From positions 3,472,001 through 3,536,000 of the forward strand of contig CP116226.1 of the NCBI GenBank assembly GCA_038182865.1: a DNA stretch of 64,000 nucleotides, written 5' to 3'. The position numbers were made by a program, and so were the translations under genes. This document shows, piece after piece, positions 41,732-49,996 of the stretch (positions are counted from its first letter, which is position 1; each line of letters opens with the position of its first letter). The stretch comes from Microbacterium enclense (lineage in GTDB: Bacteria; Actinomycetota; Actinomycetes; Actinomycetales; Microbacteriaceae). A model generated the notes under the pieces. That model was not told the origin of the DNA and ran no database searches. It worked only from the letters and a program-made list of their open reading frames with translations.

Positions 41732-42113
41732 CATGGACCGACACCTCCGCGTCACGCCGCTGAGCGCGCAGGTCGCGGTCTTCTCGCCCAGTTCTGCCGA
41801 GTTCCCGGAGTGGGAGACCGGCGACGAACCCGCCGTCGCCACGACGACCGCGATTCTGGTGGCCACGCGCGATGATCTCGCGGGCCCGGTCACGGTCCGC
41901 GTCCGCACCGACACGGCCGCCCTCGAGGGATTCACGACGATCATCAGCCCGACGCTCCTGCTCCCCGACGGCGTCGTCGCCTTCGGCAGCTTCCTGTCCG
42001 GAGAGATCGAACGGATGCCACTGCCGACAACCGGCGCCTTCCGCGCGACCGTCTCCGTCGATGTCCCGGGCGACGCGAGCAGCGTTGTCGTCACCTTGAC
42101 GCCCGCGTCCTGA
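41724..42113 (+). CDS. hypothetical protein at the end of the immunity array
   Basis: 129 residues, beta-rich, no cysteines, no membrane segment (FSPSSAEFPEWETGDEPAVATTTAILVATRDDLAGPVTVRVRTD ... ATVSVDVPGDASSVVVTLTPAS). I do not recognise it. It is coupled to the preceding gene by an 8-nt overlap and has a GGGGGAGCAGG site, so it belongs to the same transcript; an immunity function is suggested only by position. The window-wide heptamer GGATGCC reappears here at about 42012, and base composition is back to normal, so this gene may instead be native. Confidence 0.5.
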   Translation: MTDMDRHLRVTPLSAQVAVFSPSSAEFPEWETGDEPAVATTTAILVATRDDLAGPVTVRVRTDTAALEGFTTIISPTLLLPDGVVAFGSFLSGEIERMPLPTTGAFRATVSVDVPGDASSVVVTLTPAS

Positions 42114-42149
42114 GGCGCGGCGCACCGCCGGCTCACGGCATCCGGGTCC

Positions 42150-42155
42150 GATAAT
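42150..42155 (+). promoter_or_regulatory. -10-like box of recO
   Basis: GATAAT, followed by 5 nt and the GTG at 42161. Confidence 0.4.
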
Positions 42156-42160
42156 GGACT

Positions 42161-42889
42161 GTGCCCACCTACCGCGACGAGGTCGTGGTCCTGCGTACCC
42201 ACAAGCTCGGGGAGGCGGACCGCATCCTCACCCTCCTCAGCCGCCGCAACGGCAAGATCCGCGCGGTCGCGAAGGGCGTGCGGCGCACGTCGTCGAAGTT
42301 CGGCTCGCGTCTCGAGCCTTTCATGGTCGCCGACGTGCAGCTGTCCAAGGGACGCAACCTCGACATCGTGCAGCAGGCCGAGTCGCTCGGCTCGTACGGC
42401 GCCGACATCGTCGTGAACTACGACCGCTACACCACCGCCAGCGCCATGGTCGAAACCGCCGACCGCCTGAATGAGGCCGAGGCGACCCCGCAGCAGTACC
42501 TGCTCCTCGTCGGGGGCCTTCGTTCCCTCGCCCGCGGCGACCACTCTGAGCGGAGCGTGCTCGACTCATACCTGCTGCGGGCCATGGCCCTCTCGGGCTG
42601 GGCGCCGGGTCTCACGGAGTGCGCGCGGTGCGGCACGGTCGGCGACCATCCGTACTTCCTCGCCCAGCTCGGCGGAGTCATCTGCTCGACGTGCGCCCCC
42701 GCGGGCTCGCCCCGTGTCGCCCGCGACACCGTCGACATGCTCCGTGCGCTCATGGCGGGGGAGTGGGAGACCATCGACGCTGCCCCCGGCCGAACGATTT
42801 CGGCGGCCTCGGGCCTCGTGGCGGCCTACGCGCAGTTCCACCTGGAGCGTGGCATCCGTTCCCTCTCGCACCTGGAGTCGCACCGATGA
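42161..42889 (+). CDS. recO: DNA repair protein RecO
   Basis: 242 residues. RecO anneals single strands and loads RecA with RecR at gaps. OB-fold N-terminus (YRDEVVVLRTHKLGEADRILTLLSR) and a C-terminal helical domain with a zinc site, C154-x2-C157 and C175-x2-C178. GTG start supported by an upstream GATAAT box. The 3' end overlaps uppS by 4 nt, and recO-uppS is a common actinobacterial pair. Confidence 0.94.
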   Translation: MPTYRDEVVVLRTHKLGEADRILTLLSRRNGKIRAVAKGVRRTSSKFGSRLEPFMVADVQLSKGRNLDIVQQAESLGSYGADIVVNYDRYTTASAMVETADRLNEAEATPQQYLLLVGGLRSLARGDHSERSVLDSYLLRAMALSGWAPGLTECARCGTVGDHPYFLAQLGGVICSTCAPAGSPRVARDTVDMLRALMAGEWETIDAAPGRTISAASGLVAAYAQFHLERGIRSLSHLESHR

Positions 42890-43689
42890 CACCGAAGCCC
42901 TTCACGCACCGAGACGCCGTACCGTACCGCCCGCTCGATTGGACGGGGGAGTACCCGCCCGTCTATCCGAAGGGGTCGGTACCCGAGCACGTCGCGATCG
43001 TCATGGACGGCAACGGCCGCTGGGCCAACCGTCAGGGACTCACGCGCGTCGAAGGGCACCGCGCCGGCGAGGCGGCGCTGCTCGACGTGGTCGCGGGAGC
43101 CATCCAGGCCGGCGTGAAGCACCTGTCGGTCTACGCCTTCTCGACCGAGAACTGGTCGCGCTCACCCGACGAGGTGCGTTTCCTCATGGGGTTCAACCGC
43201 GAGGTGCTGCACCGCCGCCGCGACCAGCTGAACGAGTGGGGCGTGCGCATCCGGTGGTCGGGGCGCAAGCCGCGCCTGTGGGGCTCCGTCATCAAAGAGC
43301 TGCAGCACGCCGAGCGCCTCACCGAGGGCAACTCGACCCTGACACTGACAATGTGCGTCAACTACGGCGGACGCGTGGAGATCGTGGATGCCATGCGCCG
43401 GATCGGCGAAGACATCGCCGCCGGGAAGCTCAAGCCCTCAGCCGTGACCGAGAAGCTCATCCGCAAGAACCTCTACCAACCCGACATGCCCGACGTCGAC
43501 CTGTTCGTGCGTTCGAGCGGCGAGCAGCGCACCTCGAACTTCCTCCTGTGGGAGTCCGCCTACGCCGAGATGGTCTTCCTCGACACGCTGTGGCCCGACT
43601 TCCGCCGCACCCACCTCTGGGACGCGATCGGGCTCTATCTCTCCCGCGATCGGCGCTTCGGCGGGGCCGTCGACACCCCGACCTCGTGA
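42886..43689 (+). CDS. uppS: isoprenyl transferase (polyprenyl/undecaprenyl diphosphate synthase, cis-type)
   Basis: 267 residues. Cis-prenyltransferase that extends allylic diphosphates for the cell-wall lipid carrier. Catalytic Asp41 lies in VMDGNGRWANRQG, followed by EGHRAGEAALLDVV, FSTENWSRSPDEV, CVNYGGRVEI, then DLFVRSSGEQRTSNFLLWESAYAEMVF with the C-terminal Arg/Ser pocket. In actinobacteria two such enzymes (Z-farnesyl and decaprenyl types) can coexist; which one this is cannot be told. Coupled to recO. Confidence 0.95.
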   Translation: MTPKPFTHRDAVPYRPLDWTGEYPPVYPKGSVPEHVAIVMDGNGRWANRQGLTRVEGHRAGEAALLDVVAGAIQAGVKHLSVYAFSTENWSRSPDEVRFLMGFNREVLHRRRDQLNEWGVRIRWSGRKPRLWGSVIKELQHAERLTEGNSTLTLTMCVNYGGRVEIVDAMRRIGEDIAAGKLKPSAVTEKLIRKNLYQPDMPDVDLFVRSSGEQRTSNFLLWESAYAEMVFLDTLWPDFRRTHLWDAIGLYLSRDRRFGGAVDTPTS

Positions 43690-43738
43690 CGGATGCCGTT
43701 GCGGGAATAGATCGAGAATCCGAGAGGTTGCACGTGAT

Positions 43739-44422
43739 ATGATGGATGCCATCAAGATCGACGTGTGGAGCGACATCGCCTGCCCCTGGTGCTACATCGG
43801 CAAGCGGAACCTCGAGAACGGCCTGGCTGCCACGGCCGACGATGACGACGCCCCGGTTGTCGAAATCGAGTACCACTCGTTCGAGCTGTCACCCGACACC
43901 CCCGAAGACTTCGACGGGGGAGAGGTCGACTACCTTTCGCAGCACAAGGGCATCTCGCCCGCGCAGGCACGGGAGATGCTCGACCGCGTCACGGGAGTCG
44001 CCGCGGACGCGGGGCTCGCCTACCGCTTCGACATCCTGAAGCACACCAACACCGTGAAGGCGCACGAGCTGCTCCACTTCGCGAAGGAGAACGGCAAGCA
44101 GCTGGAGCTGACCGAGGTCCTCATGTCGGCGTACTTCCTCGAGGGCAAGCACGTGGGTCGTGACGACGACCTGGTCACCCTCGCTGTACAGGTCGGTCTC
44201 GACGGGGATGCCGCGCGCGAAGCGCTCGCGTCCCAGCGCTACCGCGGCGCGGTCCGCGCCGACCAGGAGCAGGCGCAGCAGTTCGGGATCACGGGCGTGC
44301 CGTTCTTCGTGATCGACGGGAAGTACGGCGTGAGCGGGGCGCAGCCCGTCGAGGCGTTCTCGCAGATCGCGCGGCAGGTCTGGGGCGAGCGGCGCGAGGC
44401 ATCCGCGACCGCCGACGCCTGA
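43739..44422 (+). CDS. DsbA family oxidoreductase (FrnE-like)
   Basis: 227 residues. Thioredoxin fold with the CPWC active site (DVWSDIACPWCYIGKRNLE, about 8-27) and a helical insertion, ending GVPFFVIDGKYGVSGAQPVEAF. The FrnE/2-hydroxychromene-2-carboxylate isomerase-like group acts in the cytoplasm on disulfides or glutathione-like conjugates. No signal peptide. Two ATGs at 43739 and 43742 are both possible. A hairpin follows the stop. Confidence 0.9.
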   Translation: MMDAIKIDVWSDIACPWCYIGKRNLENGLAATADDDDAPVVEIEYHSFELSPDTPEDFDGGEVDYLSQHKGISPAQAREMLDRVTGVAADAGLAYRFDILKHTNTVKAHELLHFAKENGKQLELTEVLMSAYFLEGKHVGRDDDLVTLAVQVGLDGDAAREALASQRYRGAVRADQEQAQQFGITGVPFFVIDGKYGVSGAQPVEAFSQIARQVWGERREASATADA

Positions 44423-44433
44423 CCTTCTCTTCA

Positions 44434-44476
44434 CAGCGGTGTCCGCTTCCGGCTTCGGCCGACGCGGGCACCGCTG
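44434..44476 (+). terminator. terminator after the DsbA-family gene
   Basis: CAGCGGTG (44434-44441) and CACCGCTG (44469-44476) pair, extended after one mismatch by CCGC/GCGG. There is no T-run. Confidence 0.6.
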
Positions 44477-44491
44477 TCGCACGACGTCTGG

Positions 44492-44497
44492 GAGAAT
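44492..44497 (+). promoter_or_regulatory. -10-like box of dusB, leaderless type
   Basis: GAGAAT, followed by 6 nt and the GTG at 44504. It lies just after the upstream terminator. Confidence 0.45.
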
Positions 44498-44503
44498 GAG
44501 ACA

Positions 44504-45670
44504 GTGGATACGGCATTGGCTCCGGCGCGGACGCTCCGCATCGGCAACATCGAGCTCGACGCCCCCGTCGTCCTCGCTCCCATGGCCGGCATCACGAACA
44601 CGGCGTTCCGTCGCCTGTGTCGCGAATACGGTGCCGGGCTGTACGTGAGCGAGATGATCACGACGCGCGCCCTCGTCGAGCGCAACGACACGACCATGCG
44701 GCTCATCCGCCACCATGAGTCCGAGACACCGCGTTCGATCCAGCTGTACGGCGTCGACCCGGCGACAGTCGAAGCGGCCGTGCGCATCATCGTCGACGAA
44801 GACCACGCCGATCACATCGACCTGAACTTCGGCTGCCCTGTCCCGAAGGTCACCCGGCGCGGCGGCGGTGCCGCCCTGCCCTGGAAGACCACGCTGTTCC
44901 GCGAGATCGTCGAGCGGGCCGTGCACGCGGCGGGCGACAAACCCCTCACCGTCAAGATGCGCAAGGGCATCGACGCCGACCACCTCACCTATCTCGAGGC
45001 CGGACGGATCGCGGAGGGCGCCGGCGTGGCATCCATCGCCCTGCACGCGCGCACCGCGAGCGAGTTCTACTCGGGCCATGCCGACTGGTCGGCGATCACG
45101 AAGCTCAAGGAGACGGTCACGAGCGTGCCCGTGCTCGGCAACGGCGACATCTGGTCGGCGGACGACGCGGTGCGCATGATGGCCGAGACCGGCTGCGACG
45201 GCGTCGTCGTCGGACGCGGCTGTCTCGGTCGCCCGTGGCTGTTCGGCGACCTCGCCCGCGCGCTGGGTCAACCGGGCGCCGCTCACGGCGCGCCCGTCAA
45301 CGCCACCCTGGGGTTCGTCGCGCGCGCCTTCCGCCGCCACGCCGAACTGCTCGTCGAGTTCTTCGAGGATGAAGGGCGCGGATGCCGCGACATCCGCAAG
45401 CACGTCGCCTGGTACTTCAAGGGCTACCCGGTCGGGGGAGAACTGCGCGCGAGCCTCGCGACCGCCTCAACTCTTGACGAGATCGACGAGCTTCTCTCCA
45501 CGATGGAGCTCGACGCCCCCTACCCGGGAGCCGCGGCGGAGGGCCAGCGCGGTCGCGCGGGCACCCCGAAGCGTCCCGCGCTGCCCGACCGGTGGCTCGA
45601 CTCGCACGAGATCGGCGACGCCGCCGGACGCGACCTGGCCGAAGCGGAGCTGCACCACAGTGGGGGCTGA
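44504..45670 (+). CDS. dusB: tRNA-dihydrouridine synthase (DusB-like)
   Basis: 388 residues. FMN-dependent reduction of uridines in tRNA. TIM barrel opening with VVLAPMAGITNTAFRRLCREYGAGLYVSEM, HIDLNFGCPVPKVTRRGGGAAL (catalytic Cys), then VPVLGNGDIW and DGVVVGRGCLGRPWLF. A C-terminal helical domain follows. Which uridine is modified cannot be told from sequence. GTG start follows a GAGAAT box by 6 nt. First gene of dusB-dgt-dnaG. Confidence 0.93.
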   Translation: MDTALAPARTLRIGNIELDAPVVLAPMAGITNTAFRRLCREYGAGLYVSEMITTRALVERNDTTMRLIRHHESETPRSIQLYGVDPATVEAAVRIIVDEDHADHIDLNFGCPVPKVTRRGGGAALPWKTTLFREIVERAVHAAGDKPLTVKMRKGIDADHLTYLEAGRIAEGAGVASIALHARTASEFYSGHADWSAITKLKETVTSVPVLGNGDIWSADDAVRMMAETGCDGVVVGRGCLGRPWLFGDLARALGQPGAAHGAPVNATLGFVARAFRRHAELLVEFFEDEGRGCRDIRKHVAWYFKGYPVGGELRASLATASTLDEIDELLSTMELDAPYPGAAAEGQRGRAGTPKRPALPDRWLDSHEIGDAAGRDLAEAELHHSGG

Positions 45671-45671
45671 G

Positions 45672-46994
45672 GTGACGGTGGCGGCCGCCCGGCCCCTCGG
45701 ATACGCGGATGCCGATGCCGCCCGGTTCCACGAAGAGAAGCACCGCTCCCAGCGCGATGACTTCGCGCGTGACCGCGCCCGTGTGCTGCACTCGGCAGCC
45801 CTTCGACGCCTCGCCGCGAAGACGCAGGTGCTGAGCCCGGCGAGCCCCGCGGACTTCGCCCGCAACCGCCTCACGCACTCGCTCGAGGTCGCGCAAGTGG
45901 GTCGAGAGCTCGCGACCGCCCTCCAGCTCTCACCCGACGTCGTCGACACCGCGTGCCTGAGCCACGACCTCGGACACCCGCCGTTCGGTCACAACGGCGA
46001 GCGGGCGCTGAACGACTGGGCGTCCGACATCGGTGGCTTCGAGGGCAACGCGCAGACGCTGCGCATCCTCACCCGTCTCGAGCCCAAGGTGTTCGGCGCC
46101 GACGGGGAGCCGTTCGGTCTCAACCTCACGCGCGCCAGCCTCGACGCCACCTGCAAGTACCCGTGGACGGTCGACGAGCCCGTGCCCGACCCGGGAGGAC
46201 GCTTGAAGTTCGGGGTCTACCCCGACGACGAGCCGGTGTTCCACTGGATGCGCGGAGACGCACCCGCCCGCCAGCGCTGCATCGAAGCGGAGGTCATGGA
46301 CCTCTCCGACGACATCGCCTACTCGGTGCACGACTTCGAGGACGCTGTCGTGAACCGTTACGTCGATCCTGCGCGTCTGGCATCCCGGGTCGGCCGCGAG
46401 GGCCTGCTCGACGCGATCCAGCGGTGGGTGGGCTACGACTTCCCCCGGGACGACCTTGCCCAGGGACTTGACCGTCTCATGGCGATGCCCGAGTGGATCG
46501 GTTCCTTCGACGGAACACGCCCGGCCCTCGCGCGCCTGAAGAACCTCACCTCCGACCTCATCGGCCGTTTCGCGCGCGCCGCGACCTCCGCGACACGCGA
46601 GGCGTACCCCGCCGACGAGCTCACCCGGTACCGCGCCCAGGTCATCGTCCCGGGCGAGGTCGAGACCGAGATGGCGGTGCTCAAGGGGATCATCGGTGCC
46701 ACGGTGGTCTCGATCGACGGTCGGAAGGTGCTCTACCGAGAGCAGCGGCACGTGCTCAAGCGGCTGGCATCCGCTCTCTGGGAGAACCCCGGCGCCCTCG
46801 ACGCGCTCCACGCCCCTGATTTCGCCGCCGCCGACGACGACACCGCCCGTCGCCGCGTCATCGTCGACCAGGTCGCGAGCCTCACCGATCAGCTGGCGAT
46901 CGCCTGGCACAACCGGCTCGTGGGCGAAGTCGATGCCTCCGAGCTCGGCGTGTGGGCTCCGGGTGGCCGGGCATCCCGCGGAACGGATGCCTGA
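45672..46994 (+). CDS. dgt: deoxyguanosinetriphosphate triphosphohydrolase-like protein
   Basis: 440 residues. HD-domain dNTPase; related enzymes cleave dNTPs to nucleoside and triphosphate. Metal ligands: NRLTHSLEVAQVG, the HD pair at 98-99 in LSHDLGHPPFGHNGE, and a later DLSDDIAYSVHDFEDAV. Starts with GTG 45672, directly after the dusB stop. It ends on the first base of the dnaG start codon. Such genes precede dnaG in many actinobacteria. Confidence 0.93.
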   Translation: MTVAAARPLGYADADAARFHEEKHRSQRDDFARDRARVLHSAALRRLAAKTQVLSPASPADFARNRLTHSLEVAQVGRELATALQLSPDVVDTACLSHDLGHPPFGHNGERALNDWASDIGGFEGNAQTLRILTRLEPKVFGADGEPFGLNLTRASLDATCKYPWTVDEPVPDPGGRLKFGVYPDDEPVFHWMRGDAPARQRCIEAEVMDLSDDIAYSVHDFEDAVVNRYVDPARLASRVGREGLLDAIQRWVGYDFPRDDLAQGLDRLMAMPEWIGSFDGTRPALARLKNLTSDLIGRFARAATSATREAYPADELTRYRAQVIVPGEVETEMAVLKGIIGATVVSIDGRKVLYREQRHVLKRLASALWENPGALDALHAPDFAAADDDTARRRVIVDQVASLTDQLAIAWHNRLVGEVDASELGVWAPGGRASRGTDA

Positions 46995-48841
46995 TGCCGC
47001 GCATCCGCCAATCCGACGTCGACGAGGTCAAAGCGCGGGTCAACATCGCGGACGTCGTCGGTGAGCGCGTCGCGCTGAAGTCGGCCGGCGTCGGCTCCAT
47101 GAAGGGGCTGTGTCCCTTCCACGACGAGCGCAGCCCCAGCTTCCACGTGCGTCCCCAGGTCGGGTACTACCACTGCTTCGGGTGCGGCGAGTCCGGCGAT
47201 GTCTACTCGTTCCTGCGCGCGATGGATCACGTCTCCTTCACCGAGGCCGTCGAGCGCATGGCCGCCCGAGTCGGGTACACGCTGCACTACGAAGACGGCG
47301 GTCCCGCCCCCGAGACCACCGGCCGCTCGCGTCTGTATGCGGCGAACGCCGCCGCCGCGGAGTATTTCCGCGCACAGCTCATGACGCCCGAAGCCGACAC
47401 CGGCAGGCGATTCCTGGGCGACCGCGGTTTCGATGCCGGCGCTGCCGCGCACTTCGGGGTCGGTTACGCCCCCAAGGGCTGGTCGAACCTGATGGACCAC
47501 CTGCTCGGCCAGAAGTTCACGCGCGACGAGCTGCTGCAGGCGGGACTCGTCTCTCAGGGGCAGCGCGGCGTCTATGACCGCTTCCGCGGCCGCCTCGTCT
47601 GGCCGATCCGCGACGTGACGGGCCAGGTCATCGGTTTCGGCGCCCGCAAGCTCTACGACGACGATCAGGGCCCCAAGTACCTCAACACCCCCGAGACGCC
47701 CATCTACAAGAAGGCGCAGGTCCTGTACGGACTCGACCTCGCGAAGCGCGACATCTCGCGCTCGCACCGTGTCGTCGTCGTCGAGGGCTACACCGACGTC
47801 ATGGCGTGCCACCTCGCGGGTGTCACCACGGCGATCGCGTCGTGCGGTACCGCGTTCGGCAGCGATCACATCACGGTCTTGCGCCGCGTCATGGGAGACG
47901 ACAGCTCGTCGGGCGAGGTCGTCTTCACCTTCGATCCGGATGCCGCGGGGCAGAAGGCGGCGCTGCGCGCCTTCGCCGATGAGAAGCGCTTCGCCGCCCA
48001 GACGTACGTCGCGGTCGCGCCCGAGGGACTCGACCCCTGCGACCTGCGCCTGCAGCGAGGCGATGGCGCCGTCAGGGCGCTGATGGAGAACAAGGCTCCG
48101 ATGTTCGAGTTCGTCATCGATCAAAGGCTCAAGGACTTCGACCTCTCGAGTGTCGAGGGACGTGCGGGTGCCCTTCGCGCTGCGGCACCGATCGTCGCCG
48201 ACATCCGCGACCCCGCGCTGCGGCCCGGGTACGTGCGCGTCCTCGCCCGTCGGCTCGGACTCGACATGCCCGAGGTGCAGTCAGCGGTGGAGCGCGCTGC
48301 TCGCGGAGCCGACCGGGCGGAGAAGCGCGAAGCCCAGCGCATGACGGGGGAACCGGAGCGCGCGCCCGTCGCGATCTCCGTGACGATGGCCTCGCTGCCG
48401 AACACCCGCGATGTCGCCCTCGAGCGAGGCGCCATGATGGCCTTTTTGCAGTACGGGCATCGGATCGAGCCCGACGTGTTCCTCCGCGCCCTGCAGACGC
48501 CGTTCGGCCACCCCGCCCTCGAAGCCGTGCGAAGCGCATTGGCGGCCACCGATCTGTCGCAGCCGGGGTGGGCCGTGACCGCTGTCGAGGCCGTCCGCGA
48601 ACCCTTCCGCTCGCTCGCGGCCGAACTGCTGACGGCTGAGTTCCCCGCGCGCACCGAGGAGGGAGCCGTGGCGTCGGCGAACGATCTGGCGAGAGGTCTC
48701 CTCGTGCGCGAACTGGAGCGCGAGAAGAACGAGCTCCTTCGTGGCATCCAGCGTGTGCCGGCCGACTCTGAGGAAGGGCGTCGTCTGCGGCTCAGACTGC
48801 GCGAACTGGACGCCGATCGTCAAAAGCTCATCAGCGTCTAG
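46994..48841 (+). CDS. dnaG: DNA primase
   Basis: 615 residues. CHC2 zinc finger (C40-x2-H43 in CPFHDERSP and C61-x2-C64 in CFGCG), the catalytic core with VVVVEGYTDVMACHLAG (TOPRIM Glu) and FTFDPDAAGQ, and a C-terminal DnaB-binding helical region from about 440. It makes RNA primers at the fork. The start overlaps the dgt stop by 1 nt. Confidence 0.96.
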   Translation: MPRIRQSDVDEVKARVNIADVVGERVALKSAGVGSMKGLCPFHDERSPSFHVRPQVGYYHCFGCGESGDVYSFLRAMDHVSFTEAVERMAARVGYTLHYEDGGPAPETTGRSRLYAANAAAAEYFRAQLMTPEADTGRRFLGDRGFDAGAAAHFGVGYAPKGWSNLMDHLLGQKFTRDELLQAGLVSQGQRGVYDRFRGRLVWPIRDVTGQVIGFGARKLYDDDQGPKYLNTPETPIYKKAQVLYGLDLAKRDISRSHRVVVVEGYTDVMACHLAGVTTAIASCGTAFGSDHITVLRRVMGDDSSSGEVVFTFDPDAAGQKAALRAFADEKRFAAQTYVAVAPEGLDPCDLRLQRGDGAVRALMENKAPMFEFVIDQRLKDFDLSSVEGRAGALRAAAPIVADIRDPALRPGYVRVLARRLGLDMPEVQSAVERAARGADRAEKREAQRMTGEPERAPVAISVTMASLPNTRDVALERGAMMAFLQYGHRIEPDVFLRALQTPFGHPALEAVRSALAATDLSQPGWAVTAVEAVREPFRSLAAELLTAEFPARTEEGAVASANDLARGLLVRELEREKNELLRGIQRVPADSEEGRRLRLRLRELDADRQKLISV

Positions 48842-48886
48842 CGCGTCGCGGTGGCACGGTCCGGCTCCGTCGTAGAGGATGAGGAA

Positions 48887-49660
48887 ATGCCTCGGACCCT
48901 CGACACCGATGTCGCCATCCGCGCCGACGATCTCTCGCTCGCCCGAGGCGGCGTCCGCGTGATCGACGGGATCACCCTGACGTTGACCTTCGGACACTCG
49001 CTGATCGTCAAGGGCGCGACAGGATCGGGGAAGACCTCGCTCGTCTCGATGCTGGCGGGCCGCCCCGATGAGGGCCTGAGCGTAGTGGGGGGTGACGCGC
49101 GCGTGCACGGCATCTCAGCCCGGCGACCGGGGAGAGCGATACGCGAGTGGACGTTCCACACGGGGTACCTTCCGCAAGGTGCCGGTGCGTCGTTACCCTC
49201 GCGGTTGACCGTGCAGGACGTGATCGCTGAACCGATCACGGCTCGTGACCGGCGCGTCAACAGCCGGGCACTGGCGGTGCGCGTGGCCACCCTCCTCGAC
49301 GAGATGGAGTTGCCCCTCGGAGCGGCTCCGAAGTACCCGTACGAGCTCAGTGCCGGCATGCGTCAGCGCGTGGCCCTGGCCCGGGCGTTCGTGCTCGAGC
49401 CTCGCCTGTTCGTCGCGGACGACCTGTACGCCAACCTCGATGTCGAGGTCCGCGCGGCAGCGCGCGCAGCGATCGTGCGGCGCCGCGACGGACACGGGAT
49501 GGCCTCGCTCGTCGTGACGAACGACGCCGACGCGCCCCGAGATCTCGACGCCGACGTTCTCGTTCTGCACGGGGGTCATGCCGTGGCCTACGGCCATGGT
49601 TCGGAGGAGCTGCAGTGGACCCCCGGCGGCGCGCCCGACGGTCGCGTTTCGACCGCCTGA
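48887..49660 (+). CDS. orphan ABC transporter ATP-binding protein
   Basis: 257 residues. Walker A GATGSGKTS, a Q-loop near GYLPQGAG, an unusual signature LSAGMRQRVALARA (LSAGM for LSGGQ) and Walker B LFVADDLYANLD, in which the catalytic Glu is replaced by Asp. The tail has a DVLVLHGGHAVAYG strand. No permease gene is adjacent, so it may work with a partner elsewhere or have a regulatory role. ATG 48887 has GAGGAA upstream, although very near; a GTG at 48851 gives a longer, less likely form. Confidence 0.85.
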   Translation: MPRTLDTDVAIRADDLSLARGGVRVIDGITLTLTFGHSLIVKGATGSGKTSLVSMLAGRPDEGLSVVGGDARVHGISARRPGRAIREWTFHTGYLPQGAGASLPSRLTVQDVIAEPITARDRRVNSRALAVRVATLLDEMELPLGAAPKYPYELSAGMRQRVALARAFVLEPRLFVADDLYANLDVEVRAAARAAIVRRRDGHGMASLVVTNDADAPRDLDADVLVLHGGHAVAYGHGSEELQWTPGGAPDGRVSTA

Positions 49661-49685
49661 TTTTTCGCCCGGCCCGCGGTGCTGT

Positions 49686-49691
49686 TAGTAT
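49686..49691 (+). promoter_or_regulatory. -10-like box of tRNA-Asn
   Basis: TAGTAT, giving a predicted start about 25 nt before the mature tRNA. Confidence 0.4.
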
Positions 49692-49723
49692 CGTGTGGTT
49701 GCCCGCCGCAAGGCGAGGCATGA

Positions 49724-49796
49724 TCCTCGGTAGCTCAATTGGCAGAGCAATCGGCTGTTAACCGATAGGTTCTTGGTTCGAGTCCAAGCCGGGGAG
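49724..49796 (+). tRNA. tRNA-Asn (GTT anticodon)
   Basis: 73 nt with a complete cloverleaf: acceptor TCCTCGG/CCGGGGA (one G-T pair), D arm GCTC/GAGC, anticodon arm ATCGG/CCGAT with loop CTGTTAA (GTT at 49757-49759), T arm CTTGG-TTCGAGT-CCAAG, and discriminator G. CCA is not encoded. A strong hairpin follows. Confidence 0.97.
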
Positions 49797-49833
49797 CGAG
49801 AAGTCCGCGCCTATCTAGCGTGGCTCTCACCTT

Positions 49834-49858
49834 AGGCCCGGGCTTCCACCCCGGGCCT
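49834..49858 (+). terminator. terminator of tRNA-Asn
   Basis: AGGCCCGGG (49834-49842) and CCCGGGCCT (49850-49858) form a perfect 9-bp stem with a 7-nt loop. TTACCTTTT follows. Confidence 0.85.
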
Positions 49859-49952
49859 TACCTTTTCCTGCGATACCTCTCCGTCGCGTCCGCATCGCCC
49901 GCGCAGCCCGGTGCAACATGGAGCCGGCGCCGCGTCATGGGAGCGGTTCCAC

Positions 49953-49958
49953 TAGACT
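49953..49958 (+). promoter_or_regulatory. -10-like box of the acyltransferase gene
   Basis: TAGACT, about 39 nt before GTG 49997. A GGAGAGG site lies 8 nt before that GTG, so this message would carry a leader. Confidence 0.4.
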
Positions 49959-49996
49959 CGCTCCGGCCGTCGCCTGCGGCCGGAGAGGATTCCGCC

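Noticed and set aside
49724..49996. Integrative element inserted at tRNA-Asn
   Set aside because: No integrase gene and no direct repeat of the tRNA 3' end could be seen downstream; the following gene is a normal acyltransferase.
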